A DNA stretch of 64,000 nt from Notamacropus eugenii (Eukaryota > Chordata > Mammalia > Diprotodontia > Macropodidae): the NCBI RefSeq assembly GCF_028372415.1, contig NC_092876.1, positions 59,606,385 through 59,670,384 of the forward strand. The letters are read 5' to 3'. Below, piece after piece: positions 1 through 11,410 of this stretch (position 1 is its first letter; the number at the start of each line of letters is the position of its first letter). A program made the translations under genes and the position numbers. Below the pieces are notes generated by a model that was not told the origin of the DNA, did no database searches, and saw nothing but the letters and a program-made list of their open reading frames with translations.

Positions 1-44
1 CTAGATGCTCTCCAAGGTCCCTCCAGCTCTAGAATTAATGAACT

Positions 45-275
45 GTCTCTTCCCTTCCCTCCAAATCTGACCAGGTCATTTCCCTGCTCAAAAACTTTCA
101 AAGGTTCCCCATTAAGAAAAAATACAAAGTTCTTCAGTTTGGCATTTAAAGTTCTTCACAAATTGCCTCCAACTTACCTTTCCAAATGTATTTCACATTT
201 GTTCTACATTCCAGCCAATCTGGCCTAGCTGCTGCTGCCTGAGTGAGGCATCTTATATCCCCTGCTCTCTCTGCA
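45..275 (+). mobile_element. L2 LINE 3' fragment
   Basis: Matches the L2 3' region pattern: a block like CCCTGCTCAAAAACTTTCA, then GGCATTTAAAGTTCTTCACAA, then a block like CCAGCCAATCTGGCC. No coding capacity remains. Confidence 0.7.
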
Positions 276-694
276 CAGAATGAAAAAAAAATGAGTTCAT
301 GTATCTGCAAAAGGCAGTTAATACTACGTTCACTGTGTCATCCATAAGGTCATTGTAAGAAAAGTGCTTTGATAACCTTAAGAAGATGTGAAAGATCTGA
401 GATATTATCATAGCAGAGAACAACCAATATGGGAGCTCCTTCCGCTTATTCAGGTCACCATACATATCTAAATCTGATTGGTCTACCTACCCTATGTGCC
501 TGAGCTACGTACAATGATGCCCTCAGAATTACTGTGTCAATGACTAGATTTGAACCCAGATCTCCTTGGATCCTATCTTAGCATCCTTTATACTATACCA
601 ACTGTTTCCAAACTTTTTTGATTGTATACCCATTAGTTAAAATATTTTGAGCATACCCTCTTAATATGTGTGTATTTACTTATTCATAAATCAT

Positions 695-935
695 ATAATA
701 ATTGCTAATATTTACCTAGAGTCTGAAGGTTTACAAAGTGCTTTGCATAGATTATCTCCTTTGATCTTCATAACATCTCTATAAGGTAAGAGCTATTACC
801 ATTCCCATTTTGTAGATATGAAAACAGCTTGAGAGAATTTAAATCACTTGCCTGCTAGTAAATGTCTAAGGCAGGATTTGAACTCAGATCCTCTTGACTC
901 CAAGTCCAGTGTTCTATTCACTCTGCTGCCAACCT
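695..935 (-). mobile_element. MIR-like SINE
   Basis: On the - strand it has a tRNA-like head, a B-box near GAGTTCAAATCC and the core giving CTTTACAAAGTGCTTTG on the + strand. It lies in otherwise unassigned intergenic DNA. Confidence 0.7.
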
Positions 936-939
936 TACA

Positions 940-2450
940 AGTATATTACTAAATACATAGATTATAAAATAGACATAAAATAGAAATAAAAAAAGAATGT
1001 GATAGGGATGAAGTAAGTTTGATCCTGGAGGTAATTGGGAGCCACTGGAGATTACTGAGCAGAAGTGGCAGTGGTGGTGGTACCTTAGCACAATCACTTT
1101 GATAACTGTATGGAGGATTGATTGGAGTAGGGTGAGAGCTGAGTCAAGGAGATCAATTAAGCTACTATTGTTGTAGTCAAGATGAGAAATAAGGAGGTCC
1201 TGAACTTGGGAGTTGGTTGTGTGAGTGGAGAGAAGAGGAAGTATGAGGGAGTTGTGGAGGACCTAGTAAGTAACATGTTTTGGCAACTGATTGCATATGG
1301 GAGTTTGGGAAAGCCAGATGTCAAGGATGACACCAAGGCTGTAAGAACCTGGGTGCCTGGAAGAATGGTGGTGTCTTTAAAGTTGGAAGACAGGTGGGCT
1401 TTAGAGGAAAGTGAATGTAATGAGATCTTCCATGCAACAGATCTCAACCAATTCTCACTTGTTCATCCTGTCCGACTCCCTCTGCACCACCAAAAGTTGA
1501 AGGAGGGGAGGCAGGGCTCTTATTCACTGGTCACTGTCCCAGAGTATAAAAACAGGATGCTCGCTGCAACCAGAAGGTGATCTGGGATAGGGGTTACATA
1601 TAAGCAGATTTTTTTCCCCCATGCACTTGTCCAGCTGTTACTGGGAATCCCTGAGAGTCCCAAGGGTCTAAGCCTAGATAAGAAAGGGGAGGATCTGAAC
1701 TTGCACAGCACAAAGAGAGAGCCAAGTGAGAGAGTACTGGGGGACAAGGATAGATGTGGTTGTTTTGGAGACAAGCTCCATGTCAGGCTATCATACAAAG
1801 GTCGGATGTGACTTATCTTCTTCCACCCCTGACTAATTGATCATACAACCCTTGGGATCAGTCCATTGCTACCCTGGGTTAAGGTCATGGCTCCCCAAGA
1901 AGCAAGGTGGAGAGGAGGGGGAGGGCGTGGGAAACCACTGCGTCATCCCATGCTTCCTCGTCAACCTTAAGAAACACTATATAATAGGAGCTGTTATTAT
2001 GAGACGATTCCCATTTTCACATCAGTCCTTTGGTTCTTCTATACTTCCTAGAAAGCACCTAGCTCCAGTGGCAGCTTGTTGACCGATGACCGAGCCATCC
2101 AACTTAGCATTTTGCTGCCATCTGGTGTACAGTGCAGGATCAGCGTTTCATCTGAGTTAGTCTTTTCTATTGGGTGTAGCACTGGAAATAAGTGCAGATG
2201 GTGCAATTAGGGGCCTTTGGTTTATGCTGAATGACAATAAAAACATAAATTATGGAGCGGTTGAGATCTTTAGTACTAGGAAAATAAACAAAGATAATCA
2301 CCATGGAGTTATAAGGTAAATTTAGGAAGGAAAGTATTAGAAAGGTTACTTAGTGTTTAGACTGGCTGTGGGAACTGTTTTTTTTCTAACAGGGTCCACT
2401 AACTCATAGTTATCTTCTTCCTTCTTCCCCCTGACTGCCCCTCAACCCCC
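940..2450. other. Unclassified intergenic stretch
   Basis: The part at 1000-1390 (GGGAGCCACTGGAG, then CCAGATGTCAAGGATGAC) looks like an old dispersed repeat also hinted at near 8720-9050, 22540-22640 and 46140-46340. The rest, to 2450, shows nothing I can name. The open frame at 1182-1580 crosses the repeat and has no recognisable protein content. Confidence 0.4.
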
Positions 2451-2509
2451 TCCAATTCTAGAAAGTCTTAGATGGCAGGGCCCTTAGAATAGATGTCACA
2501 GCTGGAAGT

Positions 2510-2670
2510 GAACCTAGAACCTTAGAACCTAGAATGTGAGAGCTGGGAGGGCTCTTAAAACACAGGATGTGAGAACTGAGAGGGCCCTTGGAACCCAGAA
2601 TATCAGAGCTGGGGAGGTTTTTAGAACACAGAATATCAGAGCTGGGAAAACTTAGAGCTAGAACTTCAGT
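2510..2670. repeat. Short minisatellite, about 33-bp unit, SINE-derived
   Basis: About five degenerate copies of a unit around AGAACCTAGAATGTGAGAGC. The unit resembles the 3' end of the marsupial MIR-like SINE seen at 5095-5165, so the array probably grew from one SINE. Confidence 0.7.
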
Positions 2671-2699
2671 TCTGTAAGGCACCTGCTTAGCTGTTTGCA

Positions 2700-2825
2700 T
2701 GTAGTCTCCCTCATTAGATTGTGAGCTCCTTGGCAGAAGGGATTGTCTTTTTCTGCATTCCCAGCACTTAGCACAGTGCCTGGAATATAGTTGGTGCTTA
2801 ATAAATGTTTGCTGACAGACTGACT
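2700..2825 (+). mobile_element. L2-type 3' tail
   Basis: Contains the hallmark order TTAGATTGTGAGCTCCTTG, then AGCACAGTGCCTGGAATA, then GGTGCTTAATAAATG. Confidence 0.8.
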
Positions 2826-2864
2826 ATCTGACCTTAGGTAGAGAACTTCAGAGTTGCGAGAAAC

Positions 2865-3165
2865 CTTAGAATTTGGAGGCCAAGAACCTAGATTTGAATC
2901 TAGGCTCTGCTACTTCCTGTTTGGATGACTAGGCAAAATTACTTAACCTTTCTGGGTCTCAGTTTAATTATCGGTGAAATCATATTTAGAAGAGATGATT
3001 TCTAAGGCCCCTTCCAGTTCTAAATCTATGATTCTATGGACATAGCATATTAGATTTGGAAAAGATTTTCAAGTTTATTTAGTCCTGCATGTCATTTAAT
3101 GAATGAGAAAACTGAGGCTCTGAGAAGGGAAGACATTTGTTTAAAGTAATGTAAGGTTACATAAA
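2865..3165. mobile_element. Two MIR-like SINEs back to back
   Basis: 2865-3035 reads on the + strand (GATTTGAATCTAGGCTCTG to CTAAATCTATGATTC). 3040-3165 reads on the - strand, with AATGAGAAAACTGAGGC on the + strand. Both are diverged. Confidence 0.65.
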
Positions 3166-3169
3166 TATA

Positions 3170-4815
3170 TATGTAGCACATTCCCTAAGGCAACTATCCC
3201 AACTCCCACTCTGACTGATGAGTCAGGTACCTTAACAAGGAAACATCTCCCTCCCCAGCTCTAGGAGTGTACCCCCTAAGGAATTAGGGTATCTTTCTTT
3301 AATACTGTTGACTTGAATCCTTCTTCCAATGTGTTCCCTCCAATGTCAGTCACCAACACTTGGTGCCCATGTCTCATTTAATCAATTAACGTCAGTTATC
3401 CTTTACAAAGGAAAATTTACAGAGAAGATACAGTAAGAACAGAAGGTACAAAGCTTTCTTCCAAACATGAGTAGGAATATTCTCCCCAGTACTATCTTGG
3501 TCTCTGAAGAGAGCAAGTTCAAACTTACACCAACTTCTACAAAACATTTGGCCGACCAAATTTACTGTTGAATGTGGCGTAACAGATGGTTCCTCTTATC
3601 AGATGCACAATCTTGACTTTGGGGTCAAATCACTGATGGGCTGGGTTCTGCTCATTCACTCTTCAAGCCTGTATTGAGAGACCACAGACTTAGGGTACAG
3701 CAATCATATTAGTAAATACCTGCTTCAAAAATCTAATTGGCTGACCAATTGATGTCATTGGAAGTAATGGGAAGGATTATCCCCTGAGGGGCCTCAGGAG
3801 CTACACCAGTGGAAGGACATCCCCCTACTGCCTAATGTAGCCTTATCATTAATACAAGGTTATTGTATCAGATCATATCTCAGTAGACATGTTTCATAAC
3901 TGACAATGTATGGTCATCCGTTCAAAGAATGGATTTCTATCCTGAAGCCATGACTGAATTTTTTAACTTGTGTCAACAAGGACCACAAACCACACTTGGG
4001 ACAAGTCATAAGGGATGTGGAGTTGGGGAGTGGATGCTACCTAAGAGACTAGTTCATTAGTTCTTGAGGATGAATAACCAGGGGTTACTTTGAGTCTGCC
4101 CTCTACCCCTAAGGAAGTCATCTGGTAACTTCTTGTTTTAACAATTCTTTCTCTGAAGGAAACCGCACCCTTGGATTAAATCTTACCTTGTGGCAAAACT
4201 CCTATTACCTTCCCTTGCTTATAACTCTTCTATGACTTCTTGAAGAAATGCTAACCCAAAGCAACAAAACATTATTCATATTTAGAGAAAATCTGGTTCT
4301 CTTTCTCATCTTGAGCATTTATAGTGTGGAAGATTCCATATCATCGCCACCTACATTCACATTCAAAAAATTACTCTATGTGGCATATAACACTGAGTAA
4401 GGAAGAGATCCTAAGTGCAATTTCTATTGCTGCAGGTGGTATAGGACTGAGCCATCAGGTTTCAACAATATTCTATGGAGGGGATCAAACCAAGGTCAAC
4501 CTTAGAAGGAATTAGAGGAAATTTGCTCAAGGCTAGAAAGATAGTTATTTTAAATGATCTCAACACTTCAAATTAAATGTTCGCATCTAGGTTTTATTTC
4601 CTTTGTAATTTCATTAAATTCTAAACTTTTGAAAAATATTTTTTAAATGGTTGTATTCTTGAAGTATTCGCTGTTTGGGGTTTATATATGTTATTTACCC
4701 TTATTTTTTATTTATATATGCCATTTACCCTTATTTGGGATCTAAAAGGTTTTTTTGTATCACATCAAATCTGAAAGTACTTGAATTACTCTTGAATCAA
4801 ATCTGAAATGCTAAA
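3170..4815. other. Intergenic, nothing recognised
   Basis: No convincing coding or repeat signature. The open frame at 4324-4515 (63 codons) lies in it, but has no motif, Kozak context or neighbours that support a gene. Confidence 0.4.
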
Positions 4816-4822
4816 AAGAAAG

Positions 4823-4918
4823 GATGAGAGAAAGAAAGGAAAATGAAAGGAAGGAAGAAAGACAGGAAGGGAGGGAGGAAAGAAGAAGGAAAGGAAGAAA
4901 GAAAAGAAGGAGGAATAG
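4823..4918. repeat. GGAA/GAAA purine-rich simple repeat
   Basis: Almost pure A/G on the + strand, built from GAAA, GGAA and GGAGG units. The Arg/Lys/Glu-rich frame that runs through it is a by-product. Confidence 0.85.
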
Positions 4919-5204
4919 TCCTTCAATAGTCCTTAGAGCCTTAAGGGATATAATAGCCATGCTCTGGGAACCTGCTTTATCAGTGCAAGTCAGAGTCAGG
5001 ATAAAGACTCCCAGTGTCTATGTGTGCCATTTCACCTTAGTTCCTTCCTTTCCTTCCCATGCAACTTCCATAGTAAGCTTGCTCCTATTATTCATAGAAT
5101 CATAGGATGTCGGACCTGGAAGGGACCTTAGAACATAGAATACTAGATATGAAAAGGATCCTATAATACAATATAAAGGATCGGGTTCAGGAGAAAAGGA
5201 AATT

Positions 5205-5641
5205 CAACTAGCATGAGACTTCTCTGCATTCACCAAAAGCACAGGAGAGAACAGAATGTGTTCCAAAGAGCAAAGGAGCTCAAGATTCAACCCAAGATGA
5301 TATTACCTGCAAACGTGAACATAACCATTAATGAAAAAATATGGAAGTTCAATAAAATAGAGATGTTCAAAGCATCTACAATGAAAACCAGAACTTCATA
5401 AATTATTTGCCTTGCAAGTACCCCAGACAACAGAAATGCAAGAAAGGTAAACAAATACAACTAAAGAAGGGACAGGTAAGTTACTCCAGAAAAAAAGAAA
5501 AAAAACTAAAAAAGAGAAAAATGCCAATGAAATTAACAATAAAACAATAACAAAACAACAATGGAGAGATAATTAAGAGATTTCTTCCTAAAAGTTCACA
5601 AAGAAATAAAAATGAAAACAGAAATCAAACAGCAGAAGTTA
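5205..5641 (+). mobile_element. L1 fragment: end of ORF1 and intergenic part
   Basis: The translation at about 5262-5400 (AKELKIQPKMILPANVNITI, with KIWKFNKIEMFKA) follows the L1 ORF1 C-terminal pattern of a conserved YPAKL-like strand and a terminal helix. The L1 goes on after the solo LTR at 5642-6244. Stops and A-rich decay show an old copy. Confidence 0.6.
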
Positions 5642-6244
5642 TGTGCCAGGCCTAGAGGCCTGTGGGCTACCCGAGTCTTCCCTTACCTCTATCGGAGGTC
5701 TTCGGTTGGCCAAACCGGATGCTCGTATGAGGGAAAGGACGTTCCAGAGTCGAACAAGGGTTGAGCTTTATTTCAGGGTCTAGTTACAAGTGCAGGGGAA
5801 TTCTTCCTTAGGAGGGAGCGAAGAATCTCCCAAGGAGGCAAAGATCTTACAATAAGAGATTGGAAGTAGAAGTATAAGCGGGGAGAGAGGGGGAGGGGAG
5901 AGAGGAGAGAGGAAAAGCGGAGCCTTGTGTCCTGTCCGCTCCGCGCCCAAGAGAGCTTTCAGGCTTTCCTGATCCTACTTAAACTCTCCAGCAGCATAGT
6001 TTGCATCTGAATACCGTGCTGTTAGATAACAATAGTGTGCCCAGATCCAGGACAATCTCGAGGGCGGGGAGAGCTCTCTCCCATCACGTTTCTCATGGGA
6101 AGAGGCGGAAATACACGAGATAGCTCGGTTCACCTCGATTCCCAGTCGTTTCCTGGGGGGTCTCGTGAGAACTCTAAGATTTAGAAGTTCCCACCTTTAC
6201 CCGCCCGAGACTGTCCACCTGGAATTGAGCTTCCATCCCCAGCA
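5642..6244 (-). mobile_element. Solo LTR of a class I (ERV1-like) endogenous retrovirus
   Basis: A 603-bp block richer in GC than its surroundings, bounded by TG...CA and flanked by a 4-bp duplication GTTA (5638-5641 and 6245-6248). On the - strand an AATAAA (5767-5772 on the + strand) lies about 125 bp from the 3' end, with a possible TATA-like element near 5873-5880 about 100 bp before it. A 4-bp duplication is usual for gammaretrovirus-like elements. No internal genes are present, so it is the product of LTR-LTR recombination. Confidence 0.85.
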
Positions 6245-7725
6245 GTTATGGTACAAGGAACAGTTCTCAAACATTATGGAATAAACCTCACAACATTTTG
6301 CCTACAGGTGAATCATTTTTTGGGGAGTGGTGTGGGATTAAATTGTAGAATGAGAGGGTACATTAAAAGGAAGAGAGAAGGAGGAAGATAGAGGGACATA
6401 GGTGATGTACCTAATCGAGTCAAAGGCTAACAATGAAGGAAAAATAATCTTTGCAGTCTTTCAGGAAGAAGAAAGGAGAGTCAGCAAGGAGGCAAGTGAA
6501 AGGATTGAAAAAGAAGGGGAAATCTTATTCCATTGGTGAGAGGGTAGGGTACCACTTGAAAATTCTCTCATAGAGGGAAGGAAGGTATTCTATAATGAGA
6601 AATGGGGATGTTGCTGAGGTGTAACCACCTGCAGGGTTTTGATACTTAGAGTGACCACTTATTTTGCCTCAAGAGAGCAACTGGCACTCAAAAAGGGTAC
6701 CCAGGGAGGAGAATTCACAGCACAACATTCACGGGAAGGGAAAGGGTAGTGAAGAAATGAACATTTAAAGACATAAGAAGTGGTGGTGGTTGGGCCTGTT
6801 TGAGGGTAAGAGAGCTGTTGGAAATAGCATTGTTTTAAAGTAGATTAAGCTAAAATAACTGAAGAGACAAAGTACTGTATGTACAGAGAAAGAAGGAAAA
6901 AACATTCTAATTTGGGAAAACCTTCAATACTGGGAACAAAAATAGGGAAAAAACCCAACTTTCATTCTTTTAAATGTGAACACAATAAGCAATCCAATAA
7001 AATGAAAAAAGAATGGCAGGTTAGATAAGAAAACAAAATCCACAATTTATTGCTTATAAGAAGCATACTTAAAAAACAAAGACATACATATGATAAATAT
7101 GAGGGACTGGAATAAAATTTGCTATGCACCAGGTAAATAAAAAAATAAAACCAGGAGTTTCTACCATAGAAAGCAAAAACAAACATTCATAATATAATAA
7201 GAACTAGACAAGGAAATTACATTATGCTGAAAGGAATCATGCAAAAAATTAATATCAATATTAAAAATATATACTTCAAATGCCTTAGCATATAAATTCA
7301 TAAAGGAAAAAAATAACTGAATTTTAAGCAAACATAGTAATACAATAGTGGCAAAATATTTTAATATCCTTTAGTTTTGAATAAATATAATAGGGAAAAC
7401 AAAGAATTGAACAAATTGCTGGACAAACTAAAACTAAAAGGCTTGTGGCATCTTCTAAATGGGACTGCTAAAAAATATGTATTTCTCAGGACCACACAGA
7501 ACTTTTATAAAAACTGACCATATATCAGGGCATAGAAACATACAAACAAATGCAAAAAGGCATACATCCTTTGCAAAATAAAAATAATAATCACTTCAGG
7601 GAGGACAAACAAAAGGCACAGACACAAAAGGAAGACTTAACAATGTATTCTATATAATAAGTGGGTCAAAGAACAAATCATAGTTACAATTTACAATTAT
7701 GTTAAAGAAAATTATAGTGATTGAT
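6245..7725 (+). mobile_element. L1 fragment: region before ORF2 and ORF2 endonuclease
   Basis: From about 7200 the sequence follows marsupial L1 ORF2: a GGAAATTACATTATGCTGAA block (EGNYIL type), then ATCAATATTAAAAATATATA, then CTGACCATATATCAGGGCAT, the DHI motif of the endonuclease. Stops in every frame. The part at 6245-6830 is only inferred to belong by position. Confidence 0.6.
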
Positions 7726-7868
7726 TTGGGCAAGTCACAACCTCTGAGTCTCAGCTGTAAATTGGGAATGAAAAAAAATGTAGTAATTCGTGAAAATCAA
7801 ATGAGAGCTTTATTAGCCTTAAGATGTTATATAAATGTCTGTTATTATTACTATTACTAATATTACTA

Positions 7869-8616
7869 CAGTAGAACTTCAGTTTACGAATTTAATTCAT
7901 TCCTAGATTCTATTTGTCATGCGATTTGTTTGTATTGCAAAGCCAATTTTTCCATAGGAAATAATGTAAAGTTGGATGATCGGTACCATATTTCAAAAAT
8001 ACTCATATAAAAATAATTATTTATAATTTTAAGTAAGTTTTCTGTTCCTAATGTGCCTGAAATACAATAGCAATGAGTAGTACACAATATAAACGGAAAA
8101 TAAAATAAATTAACCTGCACTTTACTTTTGAGAAGAGTTGTGGCTGGGGTGAAGGAGATGAGAGGGAGTTATTATTCTCCTTCTATGAGAACATCGGGGA
8201 TTTCAATGTCGGGGGTGTTCTCTCTTATGCTACTTTCACTAAAAGTAAGACTAACGCTACTGCCATCACTTATTTTTCATTTTTTAGGATTACTTTCATG
8301 TTCTGACTCACTGATTTTTTTTCTTTACATTCACTTCTTACTAGGAATCTATCTAACGACACTTATTTTTGACTTTTTTTTTTTTTTAGTGGAGTGGAAC
8401 TTTTAAAAGACATCTGCTTTGATTTGGAATTGTACTTTGAAAAAGTGATTAAAGCAACAAAACCCAACATTGCCCTAGTTGAGCATCATCTCTTTGCAAG
8501 CTGTTCAAGTCCAAACATGATGTTCCTAGTGCAAATTTTTGTTCGTCCTTCAAGACAAATTTTGCGAAACAGTTTTCCTTGTTCAGGGAAACATACATAA
8601 ACCAGAGGTTCTACTG
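7869..8616 (+). mobile_element. Tigger/pogo-like DNA transposon, non-autonomous
   Basis: Terminal inverted repeats: CAGTAGAACTTCAGTTTACG on the left, and ATAAACCAGAGGTTCTACTG on the right, which matches it in reverse. TA precedes the left end; the right side reads TG, probably a decayed TA. Subterminal blocks (ATGCGATTTGTTTG and CCAATTTTTCCATAGGAA; AAATTTTGCGAAACAG on the right) fit the Tigger group. At 748 bp it is too short for a transposase and none is seen. Orientation is arbitrary. Confidence 0.82.
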
Positions 8617-9119
8617 TGTTATGACTATTGCTAAAGTAAGGAAAAGAGCTCATTTTGGGGGTTGCAAAGATAAATAAGTACAACCTAGACCCTACTCTCA
8701 AAGATCTCTCAATTTAATACAGAGGCAGGGTGAAAACATATACACAGATTACTATGGTACAAAGGAGAACTGAATTAAGATCAAAGTAGGGGTCCAGGAA
8801 ACATCCTGTGAGTCTTGTGCGGTGGAAGGTATTGTTTTCATCTGGTAGATGTGGTTGAGGGAGAGGAAGGACAGAGGGGAAAGAATCAGAATTCATAGAG
8901 AAGCTTCCACTTGAGTTGGGCTTTGAAGGAAGAGCGGGTGGAGATGAGGTTGGGGGGGTGTCCATTTCAGAGTGAGAAACTGCATGAGCATAACCAGAGG
9001 TGAGGGAAGTACAAGGAAAGAAAAGGGGGCAAAGGATTCAATTTAGATGGAACACAGTGCATGAAGGAGAGTATGAGATCCTGTGAACATAACTTTAGAG
9101 TTAGAAGGTAACTTAGGTC

Positions 9120-9200
9120 ACCTCAACCAATCCCCTTATTTTACAGATGAGGAAACTGAGACCCAGAGAGGTGAAGAATTCTCAAAGTCACATAAGTAAG
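9120..9200 (-). mobile_element. MIR-like SINE fragment
   Basis: Contains TTTTACAGATGAGGAAACTGA with CCCAGAGAGGTGAAG, the usual 3' half of the marsupial MIR-like SINE read backwards. Confidence 0.65.
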
Positions 9201-9229
9201 TGCCAGAGGATGGCACAATGGATAGAGAG

Positions 9230-9900
9230 CTAGGTTCTGGCCATTCCTTTGTCATCTTTTACTCTCACCACCTGACCAGTCCATTTTCTCTTTTTATCAT
9301 ATAATTATTTGATGATGTCCTTTGCCCTAGTCCTTGTTGGTTATACAGGGTTATCTAAAGTTTAATAATCAAAATTGTACTAAGACTTTTGGGATACTTT
9401 GTATGTTATAGTCTTCTCACATCCGCCATAAAATTTCTATTACTTTTTGTGAACTATTCATCATTAACTCCTTAGAGACACCCCATGTCTCACTGTCATA
9501 CAGTAACACTAGTAAAATGTTTCTGTTGTAAAGATGGTCCTTTGCATGGGAAACTCATGGTCAACAGAAGAACTTTGCTATTTCCCTAAAGCAATATAGC
9601 CTGCAGTCTTCATTTTCAACTCTGGATTCAGCTCAGTGTCCTTTCGTATTGTTTGTCCCAGCTATACATGCTATTGGACAATCTCTGTAGGTTATTGATT
9701 CAGATGAATGTAGAAGTCCAGGCAATAGGTGTTCTTCATCCACTTGGTCTTTTTCAGGTGGATGGTCAGGTCAAGCTTGTTTGAATGATTACGGATATCT
9801 TCTGGGAGCTGTGCAATGTCTTAGATACTGATGCAATAAATACATTGGCACCCACAAATGGGAGCATCTAGAAGACTTCACCACTTACAAGGAATACCAT
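9230..9900 (-). mobile_element. RTE-like LINE fragment (after the RT domain)
   Basis: On the - strand a frame reads VLLYDSETWGVSKE, matching the LLYGSETW motif that follows the reverse-transcriptase domain in RTE-related LINEs. Several frameshifts and stops; the borders are approximate. Confidence 0.55.
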
Positions 9901-10139
9901 AAAAGAAAGTCACAATAAAAAAAATAGATTTGCTTAAAAATTTTTATGCCAGAGGTTTAGCCATGGGAGTCCTTGTAATGTATACCTCCTCCCCCTACAG
10001 CTTCTTCCTCTGAATGGAGGGTGGGAGCCTCCTCCTAGAACCTCCATTTAAGGAGAGTCCCCAGGCCAGGCATCTATGTCTTACCAAGCTGCTCTCTGGA
10101 TTTCTCCATCATGCTAACCTCCTCTTCCTTCCTATCATT

Positions 10140-10615
10140 ACCAGAATCAAATAGATAATCTTGTTTGGTGTTCAAAGTCCTTCACACCTTCTGCCTCCTC
10201 TCCACCTTTCCAGTATTCTTATGTCTTTTCTTGTTCCCCAACCAAGTACTCTCCAATTTAGTGACACTGACTTCCTTGTCATTCCTTGGACCAGAAACTC
10301 CAAGCATTTTCATCGCCATCCCCTGTGCCTGGAATGCTCTCCCTCCTCATCTCTGCCTCCTGGCTTCCTTCAAGTCCCAGCTAAAGCCCCATGTTTTACA
10401 GGAAGCTTTTCATGATCCCTAATTCTTGTACCATCCTTGATAATTATTTCAGTTTATCCTGTTTGCAGTTGGTGCATCATTTATTTGCATGTTGTATTTC
10501 CAATTGGATTGTGAGCTTATGAAAACAGGGAACTTTGCCTTGCTTTGTCTCTCTATCACTTAGCACAGTGCCTGGCACATAGTAGGAGCTTAAGAAATAT
10601 TTGTTGACGGACACT
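10140..10615 (+). mobile_element. L2-type LINE 3' end
   Basis: Long match to the L2 3' pattern: CCTGGAATGCTCTCCCTCCT, then GGCTTCCTTCAAGTCCCAGC, then AGCACAGTGCCTGGCACATA and the terminal AAATATTTGTTGA. The two overlapping open frames here (10161-10422) come from the decayed LINE. Confidence 0.8.
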
Positions 10616-10619
10616 CAAC

Positions 10620-11395
10620 ATTTAATAATCAACTCTTGCTGAGCCCACCTCTGCTCCAAGAGGTGAAAACTAATGAGAGAAGCAGCAAAGTATGATCATG
10701 TTTTGTTTTTTTTCCAACGGTCACTATAAGGTCTGATATCTCCATGCGCTGGGATATTCACAGCATCCCCACACAGAGGAGCTAATTTGATACTTAAGGA
10801 AGAGGCTGGAAGCTCCAGATTGATTATAGATAATAGTTTAATCAATTGGTTTACTTCCATTAGGGGCCAGTCTGGGGTGACTGCCAGACAAAGGTCTCAA
10901 TAATAGATCAATCACCACAAAGACCCCAGGAAAGCCCAGTGATAATTACAGAAATCAGACAAAGGGAGGAGGAGCTATAGAGTGTGTCGCTGTGGATTGC
11001 TGGATAGTTTGGACTTTCTGCTGAATAATGAGTTCATTTCTGAGCTTGGGCATTAAGCTGGCTTGTTGAGTAAATGGCCAAACACAGGGCTGTATATTGG
11101 TCATGGACTGATCAGGAACTAATCACTGTGTTCATGTTATGGCTGTTACTGGTCACATCTTCTGAGTTATGATTCAGCATTTAAGTTATGGTTTTTTGCT
11201 GGTCACCATGTCCAGGTTCTCACCAGTCATAGCTTTTAAGTTATGGCTTTCACTTCTTACTGTGTTTTATGACTTTTTCTCAGTATGGACCCCATAGTCA
11301 CTCAAGTGTCTGGAACACTAAGTAAAGAACAGACATAGATTAACTAGTGTTCCTTATTCTCTTTTCCTCCTTACTTCAGCTGGGTGTAGATACGG
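10620..11395. other. Intergenic, no repeat or gene recognised
   Basis: Moderate complexity. 11100-11290 has loose internal repeats of GTTATGG-type phrases but no clear unit, and there is no coding signature. Confidence 0.4.
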
Positions 11396-11410
11396 TTGGT
11401 ACTCATTTCT

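Noticed and set aside
1182..1580. 132-codon open frame
   Set aside because: It lies across an old dispersed repeat, with no recognisable protein features.
2510..2670. Possible CRISPR-like array
   Set aside because: Repeats are degenerate and adjacent, with no unique spacers, and the genome is a vertebrate one.
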